A DNA stretch of 64,000 nt, from the NCBI RefSeq assembly GCF_004122095.1, contig NZ_SAWZ01000002.1:372001-436000 (forward strand), read 5' to 3'. Shown one piece after another: positions 21,968 to 31,950 of the stretch (its first letter is position 1; each line of letters starts with the position of its first letter). A program made the position numbers and the translations under genes. The notes beneath the pieces are model-generated. The model ran no database searches. It was not told where the DNA came from and was given only the letters and a program-made list of their open reading frames with translations. The stretch is from Pseudoxanthomonas composti (GTDB lineage: Bacteria > Pseudomonadota > Gammaproteobacteria > Xanthomonadales > Xanthomonadaceae).

Positions 21968-24900
21968 ATGAACTCGGTACGGAAAACGAAATCCGCAGCT
22001 TCAAAAACCGCCACCCTGGTTGAAAAAGCCAAGTCCGCCGTCACCAGATCCACGTCTTCCCGCAGCAGCAAGGCCGCCGGTACACCGGCCGGCGCCAGTG
22101 CGGGCAATGCCGGCCAGGGAGGCGGTTCGCCGTTCTCGCTGGAGCCGATCTTCCAGGCCATCCGCGCCCGAACCGCTGCCGGCAAGCGCGATGAGGCACT
22201 GGCCTTTGCCGAAGCGTTCTACAAGCGGATGGAGGACGACGAGTTCCCCAACCACAGCCCCGAGGGCTGGGCGGCGATGTCGGCGGACATGCTGGAGTTC
22301 GCGCGCGTGCGCAAGCCGGACAAGGCCAGCGTGCGCGTGTTCAACGCCACCGAGAAGGCCAATGGCTGGGAGTCGCCGCACTCGGTGATCCAGATCGTCA
22401 ACGACGACATGCCGTTCCTGGTGGACTCGGTGAGCATGACCCTGGCGTCGCTGGGCGTGGGCGTGCACGTGCTGGGCCATCCGGTGATCCGTTTCAGCCG
22501 CGACAAGGCCGGCAAGCTGACCGCCGTGGGCGAGGGCAAGGCCGAGTCGCTGATGGTGCTGGAAGTGGACCGCCAGCCGCCGGATGAGATGCCACGCATC
22601 GCCCAGCGCATCCGCGACACCCTGGACGAGGTCCGCGGCATGGTGCGCGACTGGAGCAGCATGCGCGAGAAGATGCTGGCCGTGTCCGACGACCTGGCCA
22701 CCCGCCGCATGCCGGTCACCGATGCCGGGCGCCGCGAGGCGCAGGAGTTCCTGCGCTGGGCCGCCAACGACCACTTCACCTTCTTCGGCTACCGCGAGTA
22801 CAAGGTGGTCAAGCAGGGCAGCGAGAAGGTGCTGGTGCCGGTGGAAGGTTCCAGCCTGGGCCTGATGCGCACACGCGACCTGCCGGGTGCGCGCCCGGTG
22901 AGTTCACTGGCGGCCAATGGCCTGCGCTGGGAGGGCGGGTCGGAAGCGCTGATCCTGACCAAGACCAATGCGCGCTCCTCGGTGCACCGCAAGGGCTACA
23001 TGGACTACATCGGCGTGCCCGAGTTCAACGCCGCGGGCGAGATCGTGGCCGAGCAGCGCTTCCTGGGCCTGTACACCTCCAGCGCCTACAACCGCCGGCC
23101 GTGGGAAATCCCGATCGTGCGCGAGCGCCACGAGTACGTGATGCGCCAGTCGGGCCTGTCGCCCAACAGCCACAGCGGCAAGGCCCTGCGCCATATCCTG
23201 GAGACGTTGCCGCGTGAGGAGCTGTTCCAGTCCAGCAACGACGAGCTGTACCGCACCGCGATGGGCATCCTGGGCCTGCAGGAGCGCGTACGCAGCAAGC
23301 TGTTCCTGCGCCGCGACCGCTATGGCCGGTTCTTCTCGGCGCTGGTTTACGTCCCGCGCGATCGCTTCAACACCGACTTGCGCCTGCGCATCGAGGCGCT
23401 GATGCGCGAGGCGCTGCACGGCGAGTTCGTCGATGCCAGCGTGCAGCTGGGCGAATCGCCGCTGGCGCAGGTGCACCTGACCGTGCGTCCCAAGGCCGGC
23501 GAGCAGATCAGCGTGGACAGCGCCGAGCTGGAGGCGCGGCTGGGGCACCTGCTGCGCAACTGGCATGACGACCTGCGCGAGCGCCTGGTCGCCCGCCATG
23601 GCGAGGCCCGGGGCCTGACCCTGGCCAACGGTTTGGGCCGCGCCCTGCCGGTGAGCTACCTGGAACACGTCACGCCGGACAATGCGGCCAACGACGTGGA
23701 GAAGCTGGCCTCGCTGACCGGTGAGCAGGACGTGCGCGTTACCCTCTACCGTGCCCAGCACAGCCGGGCCGGCGAGGGCATGCTGCGCCTGAATCTCTAC
23801 ACCTGGCAGCGCGATATTCCCCTGTCCGACGTGCTGCCGGTCATGGAGAACATGGGCCTGCGCGTCATCTCCGAGCACCCCTTCCGCCTGGAAGTGGACG
23901 GCAGCACCGTGTACCTGCAGGAGTTCGAGGTCGAGGCCATTGCCGGCCAGATCGACGTCGAGGACCGGCATGCGGCTTTCGAGGAAGCCTTCGCGCGGGT
24001 GTGGCGTGGCGATGCCGAAAACGACCGCTTCAACCGCCTGGTGCTGAGCGGTCATTTGGACTGGCGCCAGGTCGCGCTGTTGCGTGGCTACTGCAAGTAC
24101 CTGATGCAGACCGGCGTGCCGTTCTCACAGACCTACGTGGAAGACACGCTCAACCGCTACCCGTTGCTGGCGCGCCTGCTGGTGGAGCTGTTCGAATCGC
24201 GCTTCAATCCGGCCAACGGCCGCAAGACCGACGCGCAGTTCAAGGCCTCCCAGGAACAGCTGCAACAGCAGCTGGAGACGCTTGCCGGTGCCGATGAGGT
24301 CGCGACCAAGGCGGTGGGCAAGCTGCTGACCGCCCGTGCGGGCACCCGCGACGAGCGCATGGAAGCCACCCATGGCGCGCTGACGCGCCTGCTCGATGGC
24401 GTGTCCAGCCTGGACGACGACCGCATCCTGCGCAGCTACACCGCGGTGATCGAGGCCACCCTGCGCACCAGCTATTACCAGCGCAATGCCGCCGGTCTCC
24501 CGGCGCACACGGTGTCCTTCAAGTTCGATCCCACCCAGGTCCCAGACCTGCCCAAGCCGCGCCCGTACCGCGAGATCTTCGTCTACGGCCCGCGCGTGGA
24601 AGGCGTGCACCTGCGCTTCGGGCCGGTGGCCCGCGGCGGCCTGCGCTGGTCCGACCGCCGCGAGGATTTCCGCACCGAGGTGCTGGGGCTGGTCAAGGCG
24701 CAGATGGTGAAGAACACCGTCATCGTGCCGGTCGGCGCCAAGGGCGGCTTCTACGTCAAGCAGCCCCCGGCCAGCGCCGAGCGCGATGCGGTGATGGCCG
24801 AGGGCATCGCCTGCTACAAGATGTTCATCCAGGGCCTGCTGGACATCACCGACAACATCGTCGACGGCAAGATCGTGCCGCCGGCCAACGTGGTGCGCCA

Positions 24901-27028
24901 CGACAACGACGACCCCTACCTGGTGGTGGCCGCGGACAAGGGCACGGCGACGTTCTCCGACATCGCCAACGGCCTGGCCATCGACCATGGCTTCTGGCTG
25001 GGCGATGCCTTCGCCTCGGGCGGGTCGGTCGGTTACGACCACAAGGGCATGGGCATCACCGCCAAGGGCGCGTGGGAGTCGGTCAAGCGCCACTTCCGCG
25101 CATTGGGCCGCGATACCCAGTCCGAGGACTTCACCGTGGTCGGCGTGGGTGACATGTCCGGCGACGTGTTCGGCAACGGCATGCTGCTCTCGCCGCACAT
25201 CCGCCTGGTCGCGGCCTTCGACCACCGGCACATCTTCCTGGATCCGGCGCCGGATGCGGCCCGCTCCTTCGCCGAGCGCGAGCGCATGTTCAAGCTGCCG
25301 CGTTCGAGTTGGGCCGACTACGACGCCAGCCTGATCTCCAAGGGCGGCGGCGTGCATGCGCGCAGCCTGAAATCCATCGAGATCACCCCGCAGGTGCGCG
25401 AGGTGCTGGACCTGCCGGCCACGGTCAAGACGCTTTCGCCCACCGAGCTGATGAGCGCCATCCTCAAGGCGCCGGTGGACCTGCTGTGGAACGGCGGCAT
25501 CGGTACCTACGTCAAGTCCTCGGCCGAGACCCACGCCGATGTCGGTGACCGCGCCAACAACGCGCTGCGCGTCAACGGCCGTGAGCTGCGCTGCAAGGTG
25601 GTGGGCGAGGGCGGCAACCTGGGCCTGACCCAGCTGGGCCGCATCGAAGCCTCCCAGCACGGCGTGCTGCTCAACACCGACTTCATCGACAACTCCGCTG
25701 GCGTGGATACCTCCGACCACGAGGTCAACATCAAGATCCTGCTCAACGCCGCGGTGCAGGCCAAGAAGCTGGGCATGGACGCGCGCAATAAGCTGCTGGC
25801 CTCGATGACCGACGAGGTCGGCCAGCTGGTGCTCAACGACAACTACCGCCAGAACCAGGCGCTGAGCCTGATGGAGCGGATGAGCGTCAGCCGCATCGGC
25901 TCCAAGCAGCACTTCATCCAGGTGCTGGAGAGCCAGGGCCTGCTGGACCGTCAGATCGAGTTCCTGCCCAGCGACGCCGAGTTCGCCGAACGCAAGGCGC
26001 GCGGCCAGGGCCTGACCCGTCCGGAGCTGTCGGTGCTGCTGTCCTACGCCAAGCTGGTGGCCTTCGGCCAGTTGCTGGAATCGGATATCCCCGAAGACCC
26101 GTACCTGTCTAAGGAACTGCAGCGCTACTTCCCCGCGCCGCTGCAGAAGAAGTACGCCGCGGACATGGAAAAGCACCGCCTCAAGCGCGAGATCATCGCC
26201 ACGGCGGTGACCAACTCCACCATCAACCGCATGGGCGCGACCTTCCTGCTGCGCATGCAGGAAGACACCGGCCGTAGCCCGGCCGAGGTGGCCAAGGCCT
26301 ACACCATCACCCGCGAAACGCTGGATGCGCGGGCGCTGTGGACGCAGATCGACGCGCTGGACGGCAAGGTCGAGGAAGCCACGCAGATCGATGCGCTGCA
26401 GGTGATCTGGCAGCTGCAGCGTTCCTTCACGCGCTGGCTGCTTAACCGCCAGGGCGCGATCCCGGGCATCGCCACAGCGGTGGAGCGCTACAAGGCCGGG
26501 TTCGACGATATCCGTGCCGCCGATGGCGTGCTGCCCGATTCGCTGCGCCCGGCCTACGAGGCCAGCCTGCGCGACTGGAACGCCAAGGGCGTGACCGGTC
26601 CGCTGGCCGTGCAGCTGGCCGCGCTGCCGTACCTGGAGCCTTCCACGGACATCGTGGAAGTGGCGCTGTCGCACAAGCTCAAGACCGTGGACGTGGCCAA
26701 GGTGCACTACCGCCTGGGCGAGGCCTTGCACCTGCCGTGGCTGTTCCAGCAGGTCGATGGGCTCAAGGTCGACGGCCGTTGGCATGCGGTGGCCCGTGGC
26801 GTGTTGCGCGATGAGCTCTCCACCCAGCACCGCACGCTGACGGCGCAAGCATTGGCCATGCCCGGCATCACCGCCGAGGCCAAGGTGGCGCACTGGCTGG
26901 CGCGCGACAGCGTGGCGCTGCGCTTCACCCTGGCCATGCTCAACGAGCTGGCCGCGCAGAAGACCCTGGACTATCCGACCGCTTCGGTCGCGGTCCAGCG
27001 CCTGTCCCAGCTGGCAGCGCAGGGCTGA
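21968..27028 (+). CDS. gdhB: NAD-specific glutamate dehydrogenase, 180-kDa class
   Basis: 1686 aa; relatives are about 1600. Lys/Ser/Ala-rich N-terminal tail, long regulatory N-terminal region with ACT-like segments (IVNDDMPFLVDSVSM), central catalytic domain with GPVARGGLRWSDRREDFRTE, GAKGGFYVK and VGVGDMSGDVFGNG (nucleotide-binding). Converts glutamate and NAD+ to 2-oxoglutarate and ammonium, a catabolic anaplerotic step. Start at 21968 follows a 300-nt untranslated stretch from tetR; there is no clear Shine-Dalgarno. A terminator follows. Confidence 0.95.
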   Translation: MNSVRKTKSAASKTATLVEKAKSAVTRSTSSRSSKAAGTPAGASAGNAGQGGGSPFSLEPIFQAIRARTAAGKRDEALAFAEAFYKRMEDDEFPNHSPEGWAAMSADMLEFARVRKPDKASVRVFNATEKANGWESPHSVIQIVNDDMPFLVDSVSMTLASLGVGVHVLGHPVIRFSRDKAGKLTAVGEGKAESLMVLEVDRQPPDEMPRIAQRIRDTLDEVRGMVRDWSSMREKMLAVSDDLATRRMPVTDAGRREAQEFLRWAANDHFTFFGYREYKVVKQGSEKVLVPVEGSSLGLMRTRDLPGARPVSSLAANGLRWEGGSEALILTKTNARSSVHRKGYMDYIGVPEFNAAGEIVAEQRFLGLYTSSAYNRRPWEIPIVRERHEYVMRQSGLSPNSHSGKALRHILETLPREELFQSSNDELYRTAMGILGLQERVRSKLFLRRDRYGRFFSALVYVPRDRFNTDLRLRIEALMREALHGEFVDASVQLGESPLAQVHLTVRPKAGEQISVDSAELEARLGHLLRNWHDDLRERLVARHGEARGLTLANGLGRALPVSYLEHVTPDNAANDVEKLASLTGEQDVRVTLYRAQHSRAGEGMLRLNLYTWQRDIPLSDVLPVMENMGLRVISEHPFRLEVDGSTVYLQEFEVEAIAGQIDVEDRHAAFEEAFARVWRGDAENDRFNRLVLSGHLDWRQVALLRGYCKYLMQTGVPFSQTYVEDTLNRYPLLARLLVELFESRFNPANGRKTDAQFKASQEQLQQQLETLAGADEVATKAVGKLLTARAGTRDERMEATHGALTRLLDGVSSLDDDRILRSYTAVIEATLRTSYYQRNAAGLPAHTVSFKFDPTQVPDLPKPRPYREIFVYGPRVEGVHLRFGPVARGGLRWSDRREDFRTEVLGLVKAQMVKNTVIVPVGAKGGFYVKQPPASAERDAVMAEGIACYKMFIQGLLDITDNIVDGKIVPPANVVRHDNDDPYLVVAADKGTATFSDIANGLAIDHGFWLGDAFASGGSVGYDHKGMGITAKGAWESVKRHFRALGRDTQSEDFTVVGVGDMSGDVFGNGMLLSPHIRLVAAFDHRHIFLDPAPDAARSFAERERMFKLPRSSWADYDASLISKGGGVHARSLKSIEITPQVREVLDLPATVKTLSPTELMSAILKAPVDLLWNGGIGTYVKSSAETHADVGDRANNALRVNGRELRCKVVGEGGNLGLTQLGRIEASQHGVLLNTDFIDNSAGVDTSDHEVNIKILLNAAVQAKKLGMDARNKLLASMTDEVGQLVLNDNYRQNQALSLMERMSVSRIGSKQHFIQVLESQGLLDRQIEFLPSDAEFAERKARGQGLTRPELSVLLSYAKLVAFGQLLESDIPEDPYLSKELQRYFPAPLQKKYAADMEKHRLKREIIATAVTNSTINRMGATFLLRMQEDTGRSPAEVAKAYTITRETLDARALWTQIDALDGKVEEATQIDALQVIWQLQRSFTRWLLNRQGAIPGIATAVERYKAGFDDIRAADGVLPDSLRPAYEASLRDWNAKGVTGPLAVQLAALPYLEPSTDIVEVALSHKLKTVDVAKVHYRLGEALHLPWLFQQVDGLKVDGRWHAVARGVLRDELSTQHRTLTAQALAMPGITAEAKVAHWLARDSVALRFTLAMLNELAAQKTLDYPTASVAVQRLSQLAAQG

Positions 27029-27051
27029 TCCGGCCTCGGGGATGACGCAGG

Positions 27052-27080
27052 AACGGCCGCGCAAGCGGCCGTTCTCTTTT
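27052..27080 (+). terminator. Rho-independent terminator of the glutamate dehydrogenase gene
   Basis: AACGGCCGC, loop GCAA, GCGGCCGTT, then CTCTTTT; begins about 24 nt after the stop. Confidence 0.85.
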
Positions 27081-27118
27081 CCGCCGTCGCGATCGCCCGG
27101 GCAGAGTATCCTCACGCC

Positions 27119-27886
27119 ATGAGCCAGCCGCGCATCGCCTTCCTTGCCAGTCCCGCACCCGCCGCACAGCAGGCGTTGTCCGAGCTGGTCGCCGAACATG
27201 GCAACCACCTGCCCGAAGACGCCGACGTCATCTGCCCGCTGGGCGGCGATGGCTTCATGCTGCAGACCCTGCATCGCCATGGCGCCCTGGGCCGCCCCGT
27301 GTACGGCATGAAGCTGGGCACGGTGGGATTCCTGATGAATCACCATCGCGGCGAGGGCCTGCTTGAACGCCTGGCGACAGCCGAGCCTGCCACCTTGCGT
27401 CCATTGGAAATGCGGGTGCTGACCGAGTCCGGTGCGACCACTGGCTCGCTGGCCTACAACGAGGTTTCGCTGCTGCGCCAGACGCGCCAGGCCGCGCACC
27501 TGAGCATCGATCTCAACGGCCGCACCCGCGTGGAGGAGCTGATCGGCGACGGCGTGCTGGTCGCCACCCCGGCCGGCAGCACCGCCTACAACTTCTCCGC
27601 GCATGGGCCGATCCTGCCGCTGGGCTCGCACACCATCGCGCTGACGCCGATCGCGCCGTTCCGTCCGCGCCGTTGGCGCGGAGCCATCCTCAAGGCCGAC
27701 ACCGAGGTGTGCTTCAAGGTGCTCGATCCGTACAAGCGCCCGGTCAGCGTGACCGCCGATTCGCACGAGACCCGCAACGTGCTGGAAGTGACCATTCACG
27801 AATCGCGCGACCGCACCGTCAGCCTGTTGTTCGACCCGGAGCACAACCTGGAAGAGCGCATCCTCAGCGAGCAGTTCACGGTCTGA
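27119..27886 (+). CDS. nadK: NAD kinase
   Basis: 255 aa, slightly short for the family but complete. GGDG motif at 42-45 (PLGGDGFML), NE-containing [10 protein letters not shown] and [18 protein letters not shown], all conserved in NAD kinases. Phosphorylates NAD+ to NADP+ with ATP. Follows the NAD-GDH terminator and is probably separately transcribed. Confidence 0.93.
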   Translation: MSQPRIAFLASPAPAAQQALSELVAEHGNHLPEDADVICPLGGDGFMLQTLHRHGALGRPVYGMKLGTVGFLMNHHRGEGLLERLATAEPATLRPLEMRVLTESGATTGSLAYNEVSLLRQTRQAAHLSIDLNGRTRVEELIGDGVLVATPAGSTAYNFSAHGPILPLGSHTIALTPIAPFRPRRWRGAILKADTEVCFKVLDPYKRPVSVTADSHETRNVLEVTIHESRDRTVSLLFDPEHNLEERILSEQFTV

Positions 27887-27942
27887 ACCCGCAGCGCGCG
27901 CGCCACGCCCGGTTCGCGTCGTCCCGCAGGCCCGCCCGGCAA

Positions 27943-28000
27943 CCTCTCGTTCCTCGTTCCCCTCCACTCGTTCCTCGCTCTCCCTCGCTCTCCCTCCCCC
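27943..28000. repeat. Half heptamer array (pyrimidine arm) before the 5'-nucleotidase
   Basis: CTCTCGTTCCTCGTTCCCCT followed by ACTCGTTCCTCGC and CTCTCCCTCGC units. No purine partner arm is seen upstream. It ends 3 nt before the ATG at 28004. Confidence 0.75.
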
Positions 28001-28003
28001 GAC

Positions 28004-28975
28004 ATGCCCGACAACACCCCACGCCTGCTGACCGTCGCCGTCACCTCGCGCGCCCTGTTCGACCTGGAAGAGAGCCACGCCTTGTGGCAACGCGAGGGGC
28101 TGGAGGCCTACGCCCGCTACCAGCGCGAGCACGAGGACGATGTGCTGGCCCCGGGCGTGGCCTTCCCGGTGGTGCGCAAGCTGCTGGCGCTCAATGCCGG
28201 CGCCCCCGAGGACACGCCGCGGGTGGAGGTGATCCTGCTGTCGCGCAACTCGGCCGATACCGGCCTGCGCATCTTCAATTCGATCCAGCACTACGGGCTG
28301 GGCATCGTGCGGGCCACCTTCACCGCGGGCGAGGCCACCTGGCCCTACGTGAAGCCCTTCGGCACCGACCTGTTCCTGTCGGCCAATCCCGATTCGGTGC
28401 GCAGCGCGCTGCTGCACGGCATCGCCGCGGCGACCATCCTGCCTAAGCCGGCGGGCGAGCAGGCCGAGGCGGCCATCGCCATGCGCGAGGAGGCGGCCAG
28501 CGGCGATGGCGCTGGCGCGTCGGGTCGCTCGCAGCTGCGCATCGCCTTCGATGGCGACGCGGTGATCTTCGGCGATGAGAGCGAGCGCATCTCGCGCGAG
28601 CAGGGCGTGGAAGCCTTCGGGCGGCACGAGCAGGAGAACGCGCGCGCGCCGCTCTCCGGTGGCCCGTTCCGCAACTTCCTCTCGGCCCTGCACCAGCTAC
28701 AGGCCGCGTTCCCGCCAGGCGAAAGCGCCCCCATCCGCACCGCGCTGGTCACCGCCCGCTCGGCCCCGGCCCATGAGCGCGTGATCCGTACCCTGCGCGA
28801 GTGGGGCGTACGCCTGGACGAGGCCCTGTTCCTGGGCGGTCGCCACAAGGGCCCGTTCCTGGCCGCCTTCGGCGCGGACATCTTCTTCGACGACTCCCAG
28901 CACAACATCGACAGCGCCCATGCGCATCAGAGCCTGGCCGGGCATGTGCCGCATGGCGTGGCGAATGAGGAGTGA
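28004..28975 (+). CDS. Cytosolic 5'-nucleotidase
   Basis: 323 aa, PF06189-type. Characteristic VAVTSRALFDLEESHALW, VILLSRNSADTGLRIFNSI, FDGDAVIFGDESERI and FFDDSQHNID. Dephosphorylates nucleoside 5'-monophosphates (AMP/dCMP/IMP class). There is no Shine-Dalgarno: the 60 nt before the ATG are a CT-rich array. The last residues ANEE and the TGA come from another array (28966 onward), so the native C-terminus may have ended elsewhere. Confidence 0.88.
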   Translation: MPDNTPRLLTVAVTSRALFDLEESHALWQREGLEAYARYQREHEDDVLAPGVAFPVVRKLLALNAGAPEDTPRVEVILLSRNSADTGLRIFNSIQHYGLGIVRATFTAGEATWPYVKPFGTDLFLSANPDSVRSALLHGIAAATILPKPAGEQAEAAIAMREEAASGDGAGASGRSQLRIAFDGDAVIFGDESERISREQGVEAFGRHEQENARAPLSGGPFRNFLSALHQLQAAFPPGESAPIRTALVTARSAPAHERVIRTLREWGVRLDEALFLGGRHKGPFLAAFGADIFFDDSQHNIDSAHAHQSLAGHVPHGVANEE

Positions 28976-29176
28976 GTGGGGGGGGGAGGCGAGGAGTTAG
29001 TGAAGAGGAGTGAGAAGTGAGTGGGGCCGCCTCGGGGCTTTGAACATGCGGTAAGCGCACGCGTGGATTTCTCCGTCATGACCCGAGGGATGCTGTACTA
29101 GCCGATCTTAGGAAAGCATCGCATCGCCGACACTCCGCCTTTGCTCACTCCTCACTCCTCTGCGCTCACTCCTCGC
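28966..29176. repeat. Inverted array of GAGGAGT/GAGTGAG units between convergent genes
   Basis: Purine arm 28966-29024 and pyrimidine arm 29143-29176 (CTCACTCCTCACTCCTC and related). The interval is about 118 nt of unique sequence. Each flanking gene ends inside an arm with codons GAG GAG TGA. Confidence 0.85.
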
Positions 29177-29712
29177 CCCAAAGGCAGCCGGATATCCGTC
29201 AACTTCCAAACCAGCCCGCGCCGCTCGAACACGAAGGTGATCGGCTCGCCGGCATCGGTGCGGGTCGTCGCGGTGAAACGCGATAACGATTCATAGCGAT
29301 GCTCGGCCTGCCTGAGCGGCTCGGCCGGGGCAGGGGGACCATAGGTGTCGCCATTCGCGGTGTCCCCCAGTGCGCGCTTCCACACCGAACGCCCTTGCAG
29401 CATCGCGGCCACGCCGACCGGGGTCACCATCGCATCCACGCCCAGGCCGAGCACACGGTTGCCGAGCGAGAGTCCGAACTGACCCAGCAGGCTGGACTGC
29501 ATGTCCGCGCCGGCCCGGCGTGCCAGTGCGTCTTCCAGCTGCGCGCGAAAACTCAGGCGCAGTGCCGCGAAATCGACATGGTCCGAAAGGGCGGACACGT
29601 CCTGCGCCTGGAGCGCGCGATGGATGCCGCGGATGGCCAGGTACGGCCCGGCTGCGACATAGCTGCCCAAGGCGAGCAGCAGGATCAGCGCGAGGGCAAT
29701 CCACTTCCTCAT
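29152..29712 (-). CDS. DUF2939 family membrane-anchored protein
   Basis: 186 aa. N-terminal TM/signal anchor (WIALALILLLALGSYVAAGPYLA, about 4-26), then a soluble domain with HVDFAALRLSFRAQL typical of DUF2939. Function unknown. Its C-terminal SAEE and stop codon are supplied by the repeat arm. Probably cotranscribed with DUF2461 and sbcB genes upstream (8-nt gap). Confidence 0.75.
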   Translation of the reverse strand: MRKWIALALILLLALGSYVAAGPYLAIRGIHRALQAQDVSALSDHVDFAALRLSFRAQLEDALARRAGADMQSSLLGQFGLSLGNRVLGLGVDAMVTPVGVAAMLQGRSVWKRALGDTANGDTYGPPAPAEPLRQAEHRYESLSRFTATTRTDAGEPITFVFERRGLVWKLTDIRLPLGRGVSAEE

Positions 29713-29719
29713 GACGCCG

Positions 29720-30406
29720 CTAGAACTCCAGCTCCAGACTCGCGCACAGATAGTCCACGAATGGCCCCAGCGCCTGCAGGTCCGAAGCCAGGGTCTTGCG
29801 CAGCCCCGGGCCGGTGACGGTCATGTCGTCCAGGCCGCGCCAGAACACGAAGTTGCGATGCTTGAGGTCGTCGATGAACTCGAACTCCGGCGGGAAACCG
29901 CGCGGCGGGCGGGTCAGCATCTCGTCTTCCTCGAAATCGAAACGCCGGCGAAAGGCGGCGCCATGGGCGGCTTTCTTCCAGCTGGCGGGGTTGTCGAAGA
30001 TGAACTGCCGGATGCGGCGCAGCGTGTCGGGCTCCGGGTGCCAGACGCCGGCGCCGACGAAGCTCTGCCCCGGCTGCAGGTGCAGGTAGAACGATGGGGC
30101 GGGCACCTCGCGGCGGCGCTCGTGATAAAGCCTTGCGCCCTGCCAGGACTTGTACGGCGACTTGTCGTTGGAGAAGCGCGCATCGCGATAGATGCGGAAC
30201 AGCGAGCCGCCGACCGGCTTGGGGTCGGAGCGGAAGTGCGGGCTGACCTTGGCCAGGTCCGGTTGCAGGTCGGTCAGCAGCTGGTTGAAGGGCTGGCGCA
30301 CGTGCGCCTCGTAGTCGGCCCGGTGCGCGGCAAACCAGGCCTTGTCGTTGTGCTTGGCCAGGCCGCGCAGGAACTTGAGGCTGGCGTCAGTGAAATAGCG
30401 GGTCAT
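29720..30406 (-). CDS. DUF2461 (TIGR02453) family protein
   Basis: 228 aa. Family signatures: FLRGLAKHNDKAWF near the start, FRIYRDARFSNDKSPYK and FYLHLQPG in the middle. Function unknown; cytoplasmic, no signal. It sits between sbcB (32-nt gap) and the DUF2939 gene on the same strand. Confidence 0.85.
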   Translation of the reverse strand: MTRYFTDASLKFLRGLAKHNDKAWFAAHRADYEAHVRQPFNQLLTDLQPDLAKVSPHFRSDPKPVGGSLFRIYRDARFSNDKSPYKSWQGARLYHERRREVPAPSFYLHLQPGQSFVGAGVWHPEPDTLRRIRQFIFDNPASWKKAAHGAAFRRRFDFEEDEMLTRPPRGFPPEFEFIDDLKHRNFVFWRGLDDMTVTGPGLRKTLASDLQALGPFVDYLCASLELEF

Positions 30407-30438
30407 CGGGGTCCGGAACGAAGGTGCGCCAGGGCCGT

Positions 30439-31881
30439 CTACAGGGAGGCCTGCAGCTGCCGGCCCCAGTCCTGCAGACGGTCCAGCAGGGCCTGCTTGT
30501 TACCATCGCCGGCGTTGGCGGCCCGTAAAGCGGCAAGCTCGGCCGCATAGCTTTCAAAGCCGTATTCGGACAGCGCAGGGTCGCCCCCCAGGCGACGGCG
30601 GCGGTAGCCGTCCCAGCGCTCCTGCTCGGGCTGGGACAGGGTCTGCGGCCAGTTGCGCGCGCGATAGCGGAACAGCAGCTCGTCCAGGCGCGGATCGCTG
30701 AAGCCAAAGGCGCGGGCGCCCAGGGCCTGCGGCGGCGTGGCCCGCACCTCGGCCAGGCGGCGCTTGTCGCCATCGCCGATGAAGCCGTCGTAGAGTGAGG
30801 CGTCCGCATCCGGGTGCTCCCTGGCGCGCTCGCTGGCATAGACCTGACGCACCTTCTCGGCGATCTGCGCCGCGTGCGGTCGGAGGCGCTCGGCCTGGTG
30901 CGCGACGGCCTGCGGGTCGATCTGCAGGCGCTGCAGGTCGTCCTCGCGCAGGTAGTGCCACGGCACGATCGCCGGGCATCGATTGGTGTGGACTTCTTTC
31001 AGCGCCACGCGGCGCACGCCCTCGGGCAGGTCGGCTGATGGCGTGTAGAGGCGGTCGGCGATGTCCTGCGCATCCAGCTCCAGCAAGGCGTCCACGTCGC
31101 CATCCAGGTCCATCACGATCACGCGGCTGTCGATGCGCGGATGACGCGCCAGCGGCAGCACCGGCGCGGCGCACAGGCGGGTGGCGGGGTAGCGCTGGGA
31201 GACGTGCAGCACCGGCGTCATCGCCACGCAGTCCAGCAGCGAGGCGGCAAAGCGCTTGTTGCGCAGCTGCAGCGCGTAGTCCCACAGCCGCGGCTGCGCC
31301 CTGCGCATGGCCTGGGCGATGCCCAGGGTGGCGCGTACGTCGGACATGGCCTCGTGCGCCTCACCGACACGCACCTCGTTGGCCAGCGCCAGGTGTTCGA
31401 GCTTGAACGAGGTGCCCTTGCCGTCCTCGCGCTGCGGCCACTGCACGCCTTGCGGGCGCAGGGCGTGGAACAGCCGCGCCACGTCCAGCAGGTCCCAGCG
31501 GCAGTTGCCGCTGCGCCATTCGCGCTCGTAAGGGTCGAAGAAGTTGCGGAACAGGCCGTGGCGCACGAACTCGTCGTCGAAGCGCAGGGTGTTCCAGCCC
31601 AGCGTGCAGGTCTGCGGCCGCGCCATCTCCTCGCAGATGCGGGCCATCGCCTCGCACTCGCGCACGCCCTCGGCCAGGGCCTGCTGCGGGGTGATGCCGG
31701 TGATCAGCGTGGCCACGGGCGAAGGCAGCAGGTCATCGGCCGGGCGCACGTAGAAGGTGACCGGTTCCTCGATGGGATTGAGCGCCGCATCGGTGCGCTG
31801 GCCGGCGAACTGGGCGATGCGCGTGCGGCGCGGATCCTGGCCGAAGGTTTCCAGGTCGTAGAAGAAAAAGCTCTCAGCCAT
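30439..31881 (-). CDS. sbcB: Exodeoxyribonuclease I
   Basis: 480 aa, as in E. coli. DEDD-type exonuclease: FFFYDLETFGQDP (first acidic residues), GWNTLRFDDEFVRHG, and HEAMSDVRATLGIA; then the SH3-like and helical C-terminal domains. Degrades single-stranded DNA 3' to 5' and takes part in recombination and mismatch repair. First gene of a three-gene minus-strand unit. Confidence 0.95.
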   Translation of the reverse strand: MAESFFFYDLETFGQDPRRTRIAQFAGQRTDAALNPIEEPVTFYVRPADDLLPSPVATLITGITPQQALAEGVRECEAMARICEEMARPQTCTLGWNTLRFDDEFVRHGLFRNFFDPYEREWRSGNCRWDLLDVARLFHALRPQGVQWPQREDGKGTSFKLEHLALANEVRVGEAHEAMSDVRATLGIAQAMRRAQPRLWDYALQLRNKRFAASLLDCVAMTPVLHVSQRYPATRLCAAPVLPLARHPRIDSRVIVMDLDGDVDALLELDAQDIADRLYTPSADLPEGVRRVALKEVHTNRCPAIVPWHYLREDDLQRLQIDPQAVAHQAERLRPHAAQIAEKVRQVYASERAREHPDADASLYDGFIGDGDKRRLAEVRATPPQALGARAFGFSDPRLDELLFRYRARNWPQTLSQPEQERWDGYRRRRLGGDPALSEYGFESYAAELAALRAANAGDGNKQALLDRLQDWGRQLQASL

Positions 31882-31914
31882 CGAAACATGACGTGGCGAT
31901 TGGCCACACAGTAT

Positions 31915-31936
31915 GCCGCCAGTGCGCGCTGGCGGC
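31915..31936 (-). terminator. Hairpin after the porin gene
   Basis: GCCGCCAG, loop TGCGCG, CTGGCGGC; 8-bp perfect stem 14 nt after the porin stop. No T-run follows, so it may be an mRNA-stabilising hairpin. Confidence 0.4.
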
Positions 31937-31950
31937 AGGCCGCGGCGCGC

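Noticed and set aside
24125-28693. Minus-strand open frame of about 1500 codons opposite NAD-GDH, nadK and the nucleotidase
   Set aside because: Low-complexity antisense product covering three well-supported plus-strand genes.
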